A stretch of 64,000 nucleotides of DNA, taken from Tenrec ecaudatus. Its lineage: Eukaryota > Chordata > Mammalia > Afrosoricida > Tenrecidae. Position 1 is the stretch's first letter, and each line of letters begins with the position of its first letter. The stretch spans positions 16,391,001 through 16,455,000 of the forward strand of contig NC_134546.1 of assembly GCF_050624435.1 (NCBI RefSeq), read 5' to 3'. The notes below the pieces were generated by a model that did no database searches, was not told the DNA's origin, and saw only the letters and a list, made by a program, of their open reading frames with translations. The position numbers were made by a program, and so were the translations under genes. Shown here in pieces: positions 11,491 to 22,589 of the stretch.

Positions 11491-12380
11491 TATATTAATT
11501 CAATACTTAGTCCTAAATGCCTGCTTACAAAGAGTATAGTCCAAAGATGAACAGAAACCTAACTGCCCTCCTCAAGGAGCCCACGTTGGTTTGTGGGAGA
11601 GGAGGAAACAGCTTAGAAGAGAAAGCGGACAATAGTAATTATAGCAAGCTGCAACAAACACTAAAGAGGTGTGTGCCAGGTGCAAGTACAAACATCAGGA
11701 ACAACCAATTACACATAAAGCCAGCAGGTACACCAGCAGCATCCTACACCTATGCAGGTGAGGTGAGGGATTTTAAAGTATTCGAGGAGGCAGATTGTAA
11801 GGGACACTTCCTAGTTGGGTTCACCAACAACCACGGCACGTATCCAATGCAGCGTTTCCGACACACAGCTGAGCATTTTCCCGGGCACAGTCGGCGCTCT
11901 CTTCCTTGGGGGCCACGGAGCAGAGGCTACAGGGAGGCGGTCCTTCATCACTCCCAGGTACAGGGCTTCCACCGAGTTAATCATTAGTCCAGTGTGACAA
12001 AAGAGGGTCCAAGAGGCCACCAATCGGATCATGAGGAGGACCTCAAAGTTAGAGGTAGCTAGAAACTCCCAGAAACACAATACAAAAATCAAAGTCAAAA
12101 CCAGCCGCTGAGGGTGGAGAGCATTTCCATAGGGTCATGGGAGAGGGATCTGTTTCTTCTCAAAGCCAAGACCCAAAGAGGAGCAAACAAACACACCATA
12201 GACAGATGAAAGACATTAAAAGAAAATTCCTGTTCATATAAACAAGCCACAAGCTGTCCGACAAGTGCCAACAATGCAATGTGCCTACCAAGAGAAGCAA
12301 GGTCGCTTTGTAATCTGTCCAGAAGATCGGCCTTCCAAATCGCTCTGACCTGCCCTTGAGCCAATCAACAATCGCCTGCA
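11490..12380. other. Unclassified intronic stretch with an open plus frame
   Basis: A 156-codon plus frame (11517-11987) has no recognisable domain and overlaps antisense frames. I see no gene. Confidence 0.35.
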
Positions 12381-13550
12381 TCACTAGTCCGCTGCCACTA
12401 CATTTCCCTACCCTCCAAGCCCCTTGGGTCAGGGGATCAGAACTTCCCTGGCTCTGCTGCGGTGATTCCGGAACTTCACTCCTCCACCCTCATGAAGAAA
12501 TTCCTGCTCCTCTGAGCCCATGCCACCTGGCAGCTCCTCACCCTCATCCGCCTACTCCTTCGCCGACATGCACTGAAGTCTCTGGCACGCTGGCTTCCTC
12601 GGCAGCACAACTCCCGCCATCATCCTGGGTGGTTCTGAAAACCATAGGGATGAGTCATTCCTCTCCACCTGGCTCTCCATGGCCTTTGCTCCTCTTGACA
12701 ACCTACATCCACAGCCCCACCCAGGATCTTCTCGATGGAGACAATAGGACCAAGGCTCTTGAGTTGCTTCCAGGGCACAGCAACCCCAAAGAACTTCCCC
12801 ATATTGTTTCCAAAGTTGCCACCTTTACCGAAGCCGACTGTAGCAATCCTGAAGCCTTCAAGGTCAATCTTCTGTTTCCTGATACACTTGCTAAGTCTTC
12901 CTTCCAGCCTCTCATGCCTTCATGCTCAAGACCTCTATGGGCAGATTCGTTTCCTTTCTCCCAATCAACCAGCTCCTTGGATGGTCTTCCCTCTCTACTG
13001 TGGCCCCAAGCTGACCATCTGAACCCCTTCTCTATTCCTCTACACCACTAACTCCCCACCATACCTACACAACCCCGAACCAGTGCTAAACCCACCTCCT
13101 CTTCTAAAGCCAACCTCCTGAGTGTTTCCAGGGAAATATCATGCCGCCTTACAAAGCCACACCATGTCACAGCAAATTTAGGTTCCTCATTCTGATCCGG
13201 GTCCTTGACTTGTCCTTGGGCAGACGCCTCTCCCGTCGCCCTCAATGACTGACTGACCCCAAGGTCATGATTCTTCTCAGCCCATACTCATCACTACCTC
13301 ATCTTACTCCAGAGGGCGGAGAAAGCCTGCTATGATTATCTTCAGATTCTTGCTCCTTCTAGCTTCCAATTACTCTGAATCAACTATCTCTCACCTCAAA
13401 ACATGAAATAGCTTTCTTTCCCAGGATGCAACCTTGACCCATTCAGCCCATCACCCATTTAATCAACAGATACTTCCTTCGAGGTCTGTGCGAGACAAGC
13501 TTACGAAGCTTGTGTTCTAAAGGGAGGAGGCAATGAACAAGTTACCAGAT
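12380..13550 (+). repeat. Possible decayed L2/CR1-like LINE
   Basis: A long pyrimidine-rich tract with CCGCCATCATCCTGGG at about 12614, a phrase common in the L2/CR1 endonuclease region, and a MIR/L2-like ACTCA...AATCAACAGATACTTCC near 13460. The 231-codon frame at 12356-13051 is biased by C/T richness and has no intact domain. Tentative. Confidence 0.3.
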
Positions 13551-14165
13551 TTTTTTGTGTGCAAATAATGTAAACGTTACATGTTTTTGCCAACCACACA
13601 ACCGTTTCCTGACTTCGACTGACACTAAGAAGACATAATTAAACTATCCGTTATGCAAACCTAATATAACCATATGGTTTCATTTAAGATGCTGATAAGG
13701 TTTTCACACTCAACTATTGAGCTAATGGCTATAACAATAGATACTTAAATAATAGAAACCAACACGAAATTTCAAATGTTTATTTTCTGATTTGTCAGAA
13801 GGCTTCTAAGCCAGATCCAGTGCTTCTTGGCCATGATTATGCCTTTATTATGTAACTAGACTCAAAGGCAACATTTTCGGATTATTTTTATACACTTAAG
13901 AGGAGATTAAAGAAAATGAACAGAATGAAAGAAAATGAACAGAACAGTGTAATTTACCTATAAACCAGAAGGACAACAAATGAAGGTGAAATCCGCCTCT
14001 GGAAATGCCAGCGAGACATGCCTGTATCTGCATGGGTGCGCTATGCCAGAAGTGTTTTGTGTAATTTCATCACTGCCATGCACTGTGTGTAGGCACATTA
14101 CTTATGTGGGTGTGTTATTTGCAAAAAGAGTAAGTAAATTATACAACATATATTATACGTACAGA
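13550..14165. other. AT-rich intronic DNA
   Basis: No gene or recognisable repeat is visible. Confidence 0.45.
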
Positions 14166-14572
14166 TAAGAGCTGGAAACACAGGGAATACAGGACAGATT
14201 AAACCCCTCAGGGTCAATAATGAGAGTAGCGTTACCAGGAGGGTAAGCAGAAGGTGGGGGGAGAAAGGGATGACCGATCACAACGATCTACATATAACCC
14301 CCTCTCTGAGGATCAGACAACAGAAATGTGGGTGAAGGGAGACATTGGTAAGTGTAAGACATGACAAAATAATAATTTATAAATTATCAAGGGTTCGTGT
14401 GAGAGGGAGGGTAGGGTAGGGCCGGAAAAAATGAGCTGATACCAAGGGCTCAAGTAGAATGAGTTTTGAAAATGATGATGGCAGCAAATGTACAAATGTG
14501 TTTGACACAATTGATGTTTGTATGGATTGTAATAAGAGCTGTACGAGACCCCAGTAAAATGATTTTAAAAGA
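14165..14572 (+). repeat. L1 3' UTR fragment (lineage-specific family)
   Basis: Shows the family text GTGGGTGAAGGGAGACATTGG, TGACAAAATAATAATTTATAAATT, ACAAATGTGTTTGACACAATTGATG and GTAATAAGAGCTGTACGAGACCCC, ending AGTAAAATGATTTTAAAAG. The same tail occurs about ten times in this window on both strands. Confidence 0.88.
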
Positions 14573-14909
14573 AAGAGGACAAGGAGGTGCTGGGGGAGGG
14601 AGAGGCTGTATATCTAATACAATGGAGCGGGAAGGAGCTATTTCAGCAAACGCATGGTACAGGTGAGGAATTGGGTGATGGGGCAACCTCGGGGAAGAAG
14701 ATTCCACACAGGGGGACAAGCACACAAAGCCCTGAGGAAGAGTGAACACGGCCTGCTTCAAACAACTGCAGTGTGCCAGTGTCGCCACACAGCAACCGCA
14801 AAGAGGAGACTGGGAGGACAGAGCCGAACTGTGGGCCAGAGCGTGGCACTGTGTGCATCCACGTCAAGAGTTGCGATTTTACTGTGAGTGAGATAGGGAG
14901 CCCCGGGAG

Positions 14910-15326
14910 CAGTAGTTCTCCACCTTCCTCATGTCGCAACCCTTGAATACAGTTCCTCATGTGGTGGGGACCCCAACCATAACATTATTTTCGTGGCTAC
15001 TTCATCACTGTCGTTTTGCTACTGTTACAAATCATCATGTAAATATCTGATAGGAAGGATGTATTTTCATTGTTACAAATTGAACATACTGAAAGTATAG
15101 TGATGAATCACAAAAACAGTATGTCATTATCAATTGTGAAATATTTATTTTTAATAACAAATAAATGAAATGTTGTCTTGAAGCATGGTGTAGCATGGGT
15201 GACAGTCTTCACGCCAGGTACTCTTAGGTGGGAGTATCTGCATGTGGGCGGACCTGCCTGGAGAGGACAGAGGAGCAGGGTCAGCGACCCCCAAAGAGGT
15301 CCTGACCCACAGGTTGAGAACTGCTG
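14910..15326 (+). mobile_element. Long SPIN hAT transposon copy (417 bp)
   Basis: Begins CAGTAGTTCTCCACCTTCC and ends AGGTTGAGAACTGCTG, the SPIN inverted repeats. It keeps internal sequence lost from the short copies, such as TGTAAATATCTGATAGGAAGGATG and TTCATTGTTACAAATTGAACATA. No transposase frame is present, so it is a larger non-autonomous form. The flanking 8-mers (14902-14909 and 15327-15334) do not match, unlike the other copies. Confidence 0.92.
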
Positions 15327-15589
15327 CACTACATGGTTCTGAACAGAGCGACAGCCAGAAATAATCTCAATCTTAAAAGACTGCTCTAGCCACAGTGCTC
15401 AGGAAAATCCAGGAGGCTGAGGTGAAAGGGGAAAACTCAGTGAGGACGCGGTTGCCCTAATCCAGGCCAAGGACTCACTAGATCAGAGAGCAGTAGTAAA
15501 TGCATGGCCTTGAGCGCACCGACAGTGTCGGGCAAACGGGGTCTTCTGTTAAACTGGATCAGTGGTGGGGGGGTGTTTTGGCCTCAGAA

Positions 15590-15985
15590 TATGAAAGTCC
15601 CCTATTGGATGGCTATCGCCCACTGCCATCAAGTCAGGTCGAAGGCTTAGCCATCCTGTGGACAGAAAATGGCTGTAGTGTATGTTTGAATTAGCATCTA
15701 GTTGGAGGGTGGGCGGGGCGGGGCAGGGAACAGCTTCCTGCCACGGAAGTATCCCGACTCAGAGTAGAAGGGTCTGCTTGGGGTTCCAAGGCTGTCTGTC
15801 CATCTTTATGAGAGCAGAAGCCTCAGCTTGCTACCTCACAGGTGCTTGAAACGACCCATGCAGGGAGGTCTATACTCAGGGGTTTGAGGTTCAAGAGCCT
15901 GAAGGTCAATGAGCTAAGAACTGCCAGCAGTCCAACTCCTAAGCCACTCCGTCCGGCACCAGGGCTCCTCGGGTGCCACATGGAG
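15590..15985 (-). repeat. AfroSINE, expanded or interrupted
   Basis: The inverted tail CCCACTGCCATCAAGTCAGG is at 15618 and the head-like AGCTAAGAACTGCCAGCAG...CCAGGGCTCC at about 15910-15970. The middle TTTATGAGAGCAGAAGCCTC lies about 190 bp from the tail, so extra sequence separates the parts. Confidence 0.7.
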
Positions 15986-15999
15986 TCATAATTTGAAAT

Positions 16000-16880
16000 G
16001 AAGAAAAGGGGCATCTCCTCTGGAACCTGGTGCCATTAGACAACTACCTTCACTCTTGCCTTAAACAATCTCTCAGTCTCTCTCTCCTGATATCTTCTCA
16101 TCAACCTATTAACCTGGCATCTGCCCATCAACCTATTAGCATGCTCAAGTATTGCCCAATCTCCAGCGACCATTCCATCTTTGTCCTTCTCACTCAATCT
16201 GCTTGAAGAAGTGGCCTAAACTCCAATTCCATTCTCTTTTCATTGATCTTTCAGGCTCTTGACACTCAAATTTCAAAAACCTGAGTACAAACATCCTGGC
16301 ATGGAGAGTTCCAAATAAATCTATTTCCTGATACTCAGCATCCTCAGGTTCTCTTCTCAAAAAATCACTTGCCCAAGTTCCCCAAAGCCCTCATCCACTT
16401 TAACAAAGCAAAACAAGCAAGCATCCCTGCACCCAGCTCTCCCTGCAGTGTGTCCTCCAGGATGTACAAAGTACTAGCACTCCACACAAAGAAGCCTTTT
16501 CCTCAGGGCGTATAACTCCACGGGGCTTCCTAGAAATCTCTGGAATGGATGCTGTTGAGGATACCGGATAGTGCTGGAAGTATGATTATTTTGTCCCAGG
16601 TTGAGAGGTTCTCAATTCAGAGATAGAGTGGCGGGGGTGTGGGGGTTGAGGTGGGGGGGTGGCTGGAGAAACCGAAGGCTGCCAAACCCCACGAGATGAA
16701 TGAAAGCCTGGCCGAGCCCCTAGTCAACCCACAGAACATCGTGAGGAGTAAGCAACAGCTGTTTTAAGCCACTAGGGTGTAGATGGCTTGGTACATCACC
16801 AAAGTCACCGAAACATACCCAGGCACACTCCAACTGATCATGGTCAATGCTGCACTCATTCTCCTTCCTCAGAAGACCTG
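16000..16880. other. Pyrimidine-rich intronic DNA
   Basis: No gene is visible. Some of it may be decayed L2. A G-rich patch (GGCGGGGGTGTGGGGG type) is at about 16630-16665. Confidence 0.35.
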
Positions 16881-17475
16881 TATATCCATTCAACCTTCCC
16901 TCTCTTCTTGTAGGATACAACTCAATAATGCCACTTGCATCTCAGCTACCAAATCAGTCCAGCTAACAACCTGAAATCATTCTGGATTCCATACTTCCCC
17001 CTCTAAATCAGTTCTCAACCTGTGGGTCTCGACCCTTTGGGAGTCGAACAACCCTTTCACATAATAATAGCAAAATTACAGTGATGAAGTAGCAAAGAAA
17101 ATAATTTTATGTTTTGGGGGGTCACCACCACATGAGGAACTGTATTAAAGGGTCGCGGCATTCGGAAGGTGGAGAACCACTGCTCTAAATCCAATCAAGC
17201 CCCAAATGCTGACATAATGACCTCCCCAAAAGTTCCTTTGAATGCACTTCTCTCTGCTCAGCCCCACTCAGCCAGTCAGACCCTCACTGCCTTTAACCTG
17301 GTCCGTGGTTAACAACCTCCTCAATGCACTGCCTCCAGACTCAGCTTCCACAGCATGCCCCACAAAGCTAAACTGCAAATCTGATCACGCCCACCCAAAC
17401 CTCCAAGATAACCCTGACCCACAGGCTCGCTGTGATCTAAGACCTGCCTTTCTGCTCAGGCCCTTCCAAATATAA
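16880..17475 (+). repeat. L2 LINE fragment interrupted by SPIN
   Basis: CATTCTGGATTCCATACTTCCCCC before the SPIN insertion and AAACTGCAAATCTGATCACGCCCACCC after it are characteristic of the L2 ORF end. The gap between the two halves is filled exactly by SPIN and its duplication. Confidence 0.6.
17009..17182 (-). mobile_element. SPIN non-autonomous transposon with perfect TSD
   Basis: The 174-bp element has one slightly shortened end (CAGTTCTCAACC) and GTGGAGAACCACTG at the other. It is flanked by CTCTAAAT at 17001-17008 and 17183-17190. It is inserted inside an L2 fragment. Confidence 0.92.
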
Positions 17476-17479
17476 CTGT

Positions 17480-18455
17480 AGACAAAAATCCTTCAGGGAA
17501 AAGATGGACAGATCAGATTAAACAAAAGTTAGAACTACCTTCCAAAACCCGCCATTAACAATTCAAGTAGAAACTGTTGACGTGGCGTATGAGTTGTTTT
17601 TTTTTTTTATGTATGCTTTCACCATCATAAAATATTAAACAGAGAAGGGGTGATGGGTATACACTAAAATTGCTGTCTATGGCTAATCTTTTTTTTCTGG
17701 TGGTTTTATCTCCTAATTATCCTACTATCACTACAGATTATAATTTGCGTACAAAAAAATCTGGTTGCTTTCTTCTATGTCAGTCAAAAATTATCTACGG
17801 AACTACCATTCATTTCATTGTTTCGAGCACTCCAGCCTCCTCCAGCAATGATCATGTTGCGGGTTCTTCCTCAGGGCCTTATTAAGATATGCCCACCTCT
17901 AGCACTGGAATCCTGGAAGTCTCCCTCTCTCATTTCAACTACATACAAACTAACCGAAAGCATATTATCATGGTGCCTAAGACCAGGCTTCCCACCGACA
18001 GTGAGGGCGAAGGGGCTGAGGAGGGAGGGGTGCTTTAAAGACCATCAAGCCCTCACCCAGGGAGGCATCTTATTGTTGCGCACAATTCTAACCAGCGTAG
18101 ACTTCCTAAGAGCAGCAGGAGGAGGGACACGACATCAGGAAGGCACACTATTAGCAGCAGGGAGTGACGGCTGAGTCTCTTAAGAAAGAACCAGAACAAG
18201 CCATGAGGCACAAACATGCTATCCGCAAAGGACAGCAAGCAACCCAGGGCCACTTAATTCAGGGACCCACTGTCTTATCCACAGGAAGTAGAGATCCTCA
18301 TAAACCGACAGCCAAACAATAATACCTTGAGAAATAAAAGAACCACAAGGTGCTAGGCCATCACTCCTCTAAGTTTGTCCCACGATGGTGGCTTGGGTGT
18401 TGCTGGACTCTATGCCACTCATATTCTGTGCTTGGTAGCACAGGGGCCTAATGAG
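17480..18455. other. Intronic DNA without recognised elements
   Basis: A T-run is at about 17597-17606. No gene or clear repeat is visible. Confidence 0.45.
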
Positions 18456-18665
18456 TTTTGGGGGCACAGGGGTCAAAGCACTCAGCTGCTAACTCAATGG
18501 TTGATGGTTTGACCCCACCAGCAGCTCCACAGGAGGAAAGACCTGACAATCCGCCCCGGCGACAATGACAGCCTAGAAAACCCAATGGAATAGCTCCATT
18601 CCAGCCAGAGTTGCATGTGTCTGGAATGCCTCCAGTGTACACAACAGCAGTAGCCATGAACTGGA
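18455..18665 (+). repeat. AfroSINE, diverged 3' half
   Basis: GCTAACTCAATGGTTGATGGTTTGACCCCACCAGCAGCTCCACAGGAGGAAAG is clear. The tail after about 18560 is poorly conserved. Confidence 0.75.
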
Positions 18666-18971
18666 CGACCGATGAAAACGAATGACATCATGTCTGCAAC
18701 AATGAACTCACGTGTACCAATGACCGTGAAAAGGTCCCCGGGACCAGCAACAATTCATTCTGTTACACCTAGGGACGCCGTGAAGTTACCAGATCCATAT
18801 CCTGGAGCGATGAGCCTAATGAATTGCCACTCCAAGTGGAGGAGAGAAAGAGAACACACCATCTACATTAGACGTTAGCTGCCTGCCCACCTCGTGACTA
18901 TGAGGAAATGCTGATCTACTGTTAATATTTCTTTAGTTAATTCCTTCTCCAGATCTGCCGTCGCACAGTTC

Positions 18972-19153
18972 AGGCGGTAGCAGCAAGTGGATTCTGACTC
19001 ATGATAGCCCTCCAGGGCAGAGTAGAACTGCGAAAGGGTTTCAAGGCTTTCGAGTGAACGGAAACAGACGGCCCCAGCTTTCCTCCGCAGTTCAATCTGC
19101 TGACCCCTAGGACTAGCAGCCCAGAACGTTAACCACTGTGGTAGGCCCCCTGG
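18972..19153 (-). repeat. AfroSINE
   Basis: GATTCTGACTCATGATAGCCCTCCAGGGCAGAGTAGAACTGC, TTTCAAGGCTTTC and ACTAGCAGCCCAGAACGTTAACCACTG in inverted order. Confidence 0.85.
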
Positions 19154-19287
19154 AAGAACATCGTAGCATTCCCTTTTATCAGGCAAGGAAAGGACTGGAT
19201 ATCACATGTTTTCCCCCAAGCATTCCTGAGTTACACCACCCAAGAATTCAAGTTTTCTAAATGTTAATAAAAAGAAAAGAAAGAAAA

Positions 19288-19462
19288 GCCTTCACTGCCA
19301 GCAACCCACTTCCAACTCGCGGTGGCCCAATAGGGCAGAGCGAACTGTCCCTCTGGGTTTCCAAGACTGTAAACCTTTATGGGAGCCAGAAGCCTCGTCT
19401 TGCTCTTCCGAGCACCTGGCGGATTCCAACGGCTAACCCCCTCCACTGCCGGGGTTGCTCCG
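19288..19462 (-). repeat. AfroSINE
   Basis: TTCACTGCCAGCAACCCACTTCC, AATAGGGCAGAGCGAACTGTCC, TTTCCAAGACTGTAAACCTTTATGGGAGC and CGGATTCCAACGGCTAACC in inverted order. Confidence 0.85.
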
Positions 19463-19469
19463 GAATTTA

Positions 19470-20790
19470 AAATAGTAGGGGACAAACAAAAGTTTGAAGA
19501 ACAGGGTTGGGCTACCTTCCAGGAAAAACTAAACAAGTCTAAGAAACTTGTACTTCCTGGACACGAGATTCACTAACCCGGAAAAAGGGTGAGCCCAGCT
19601 ACTGGTAAGAAAACTGCCACCTCAGAAGAGCTGCTCAGGTCCGAACCCTCCAGGAAAGGCCCAACTGCAGAGGTCTGGGGCTTCTTCTTCCTTCCGGCCC
19701 CACCCCATTTTGGTTCCTCAAGCACCTGCTCAGAACCAGAGGAGCAGTAATCTCTCTCCCACCCTAAAAGTTCCAGACAATAGCTGTGAGCGTCCTTGAA
19801 AACAGGCCCAAACAAATGGCACGGCTTTCTATTGCTTTCTCCAAGATTCAAATCCCAGATGAAAGGCACCATGACTTAAGATCCTTATAATTACAAATAA
19901 TAGTCTAGCATCAATGCTATGCTTAGCTGTCTATTATAATAATATAGGGATGCTGTAAGTCTTATCCAATAATCTTACAGCTTCTCAGAAACCATAAATA
20001 CCAAAGTCTCAACGGGCGCTGCAAACCAGTCGTCTTGCCAAGGTTAAGTCAACCCCAAGGAGAAACCTGGGCAGCTCAGGGGGATTTACACGCAGCAGAC
20101 CTCCACGGAAACCCCGCGGCTTTACACCAGTCTCCTTGGATGTTTTTCTGTTCCATCTTCGGGAACTGCGCTGCCAAAGGAGAAGTTTCCCTCCAGAGAG
20201 GGGTTCCCTTTCCATAACAATTGTCCATGACTCCAGAGATGATAATAAAGATAACAGACTACTAGTGATCAAGATAATAAAGCAAAAACAGGGGTAGCTA
20301 TCACCGTAGTCATCAGTGTGCTAATACGCATTTTCCTCAATGATTTAAATGCACGGAGAAGTAACAGGTCTTTCTGCTTTGGGTATAAGCACTGAACATC
20401 TGATTTGTTTACAGAGGCCGTTTTGTTCCTCAAAAACAACCAGAAATTCTGCAAAACTGACTTCAACTTTGCCAAGTGAAGTATGACACATAAGCAACCA
20501 TGCTGAACCAGTTGTGTTCCCTAAAACAAGTCTCCTTGAAGTAGGGGTTTCGCAGAAAAGACTCGCCATGAAGAGCAACCCATCTTTCTGAACCATTTCA
20601 GTCCTCACTGACCTCCTTCCCTCCAACCCTGCAGACTTGACAGACGGCAGATCCCGCATGCCAATACCGACTGCCTGGGGGTTGCCGTGTGTCCTGAGCG
20701 CTGGCCACGTCAGTCAACTTCAAGAGGAGCCAAGTCTGCTAGGGTTGCTGGGTTTCTCATCGCTCTCAGCGAGCAGAGAGCATTTTGAAA
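19470..20790. other. Intronic DNA without recognised elements
   Basis: No gene or clear repeat is visible. Confidence 0.45.
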
Positions 20791-20791
20791 T

Positions 20792-20973
20792 AAAGACACA
20801 CTGTCATCACGTCAATGCTGACTCATAGAGACCCTATGGGACAGGGTAGAACTGCCCCTGTGAGTTTCTGAGGCTGTACCTGTTTACCAGACTACAAAGC
20901 CTCATCTTTCTCCTGAGGAACAGCTAGTGGTTTTGAACACGTAACCCACAATAACTAACAGGGCTCCTCAATA
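20792..20973 (-). repeat. AfroSINE
   Basis: GCTGACTCATAGAGACCCTATGGGACAGGGTAGAACTGCCCC is a well-preserved inverted tail. The head is diverged and ends in AACAGGGCTCC. Confidence 0.88.
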
Positions 20974-21034
20974 TATTTTGCTTACTCTTTCAGAGAAAGC
21001 TGTCTCCTACACAGCCTAACTTTTACCGACACTG

Positions 21035-21200
21035 TTTCGTTTCATGATCGCAGCAACCCGACAGAGGTGGACAAGACCGTATTACCTAGCTGTACAGATA
21101 TGAAAGCAGCCTCGCAGGGGTTAAATGGTTCCCCCAAAGTCACACAGACAAGATGCAGTAGTGAGCCCCATGGCTCCAGTTTCAGCCAAACAATCGGCTA
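21035..21200 (+). repeat. MIR SINE
   Basis: CATGATCGCAGCAACCCGACAGAGGTGGACAAG, then TACAGATATGAAAGCAG and CCAAAGTCACACAGACAAG match MIR core features (gapped). Confidence 0.7.
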
Positions 21201-22140
21201 TGAGGGGGTACAAAGCAAGTAGGGAGGTACCCAAACTGCAGGATAATCGACCATTTGATATTAAAAGGGCGGCAGCTTTTATCCAAGAACAAGGTTCAGA
21301 AAGGTTAGGAAAGCTGGAAGTTGGACACAGGAAATACACAAGGAACTGCGAGGTGACTTACATGGCGGAGACTACAATGACGGAATGCAACACGTTGCGC
21401 GTGTCCTGTTGAATGGAAACCTGCTCCGTCCTGTAAGCTCCATCCAATTTACAGTCAACACTTCCAAAGGAGAGCGGCAGCAAAGTACTTGAACCCAAGA
21501 AGAACCCTTGTACAAGGGGCTGTCGATATTCGCTCTCCTGACTCTCTTTTACTAACCCTTTGCGTCTGGGCCTCCCGTGAGTGTCTCATGTCAGGGACTG
21601 CTTCCACAGCCTTTTGAGATAATAGGAACACGAGGGGACTTTTCTGAAGCTCAAAATTCAACAGTAGAGTACTCTTACAACTCTTCGTAGCTAGCACCTA
21701 CAAAGGCTTGACACTCTGGCTTCTTGGGTTTACTGGCTTATTTCCAAAAGTACTTAACAAGAAAACACAGAAAATGATACAATCATTCTTAACCGTAGGA
21801 GATGAAGAGAAATTGTTGGTTTACTGAGTCCGAAAACAGGAATTCAAATATTAAGTTATTTGCTTAAAGTCCTCTCTAAGCCATCCTTGACTACCCTCTT
21901 CCCCACACTGCTCAGTCAATCATGTCGGTTCCACTCAGTGCCCTCCCAAATTCTCCATCCTCATGATCTCGCCCAGAACACGTCCAAGCCCGTCTTCGCA
22001 TCTCCCTAGCACTAACCTGGCCTGTTTCTACTCTTCTTCCAAAAATCCACAACCAATGACGACATGGCCCTAATCTACCCAACAACTCCCAGCCAAGGAA
22101 ATGCAAGTTGAACTGCCACGTTTGGTCAGTCTTACTCTGA
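21200..22140. other. Intronic DNA without clear elements
   Basis: The C/T-rich part at about 21880-22080 might be L2-derived. No gene is visible. Confidence 0.4.
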
Positions 22141-22325
22141 CGCCACTTGAGTATGGCAACTCCGTTTTGAGCCACATGTAGCTTCTGAGCACTTGAAAAG
22201 TGGTTACTGCAACTGAGGATACAAGGTTTTCTTTTCATTTTAAATCATTAAAATGTAAATCGCCCCATGTGGCAAATGGCTACCACACGGCTCTGGGCCA
22301 CTAGCAGTAGAGATGACTAATCTCT
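22140..22325. repeat. Ancient MER-type DNA transposon
   Basis: GAGCCACATGTAGCTTCTGAGCACTTGAAAAGTGG and ATCGCCCCATGTGGCAAATGGCTACCACAC are the two inverted halves of a common eutherian short DNA transposon. Family name not assigned. Confidence 0.6.
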
Positions 22326-22402
22326 AACAATATACAGTTCTCTGACAAACAAACTTCTTTCCTACTTTTGTGTCTTTGCCAGGCTAATAGCTTTGCCTAG
22401 AA

Positions 22403-22580
22403 CAGCAGTTCTCAACCTGTGGGTCACGACCCCTTTGGGAACAACCCTTTCCCAGGGGGTTGCCCGATTCATAACAATAACAAAATGACAGTTATGAAGT
22501 AGCAATGAAAATAATTTTGTCACCACAACATGAGGAACTATATGAAAGGGTCCCGGTACTAGGAAGGTTGAGAATCGCTG
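22403..22580 (-). mobile_element. SPIN non-autonomous transposon
   Basis: CAGCAGTTCTCAACCTGTGGGTCACGACCCC to AGGTTGAGAATCGCTG, 178 bp. The flanks GCCTAGAA and GCCAAGAA (22395-22402 and 22581-22588) are a 7-of-8 target duplication. Confidence 0.92.
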
Positions 22581-22589
22581 GCCAAGAAT

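Noticed and set aside
11517-11987. A 156-codon plus frame
   Set aside because: No recognisable domain or retrocopy hallmark.
12356-13051. A 231-codon plus frame, Pro/Ser/Leu rich
   Set aside because: Explained by pyrimidine-rich sequence, perhaps decayed L2. No intact domain, and antisense frames of similar size are present.
16600-16640. A GGTTGAGAGGTTCTCAA palindrome as a SPIN remnant
   Set aside because: Only a short resemblance to the inverted repeat, with no interior and no target duplication.
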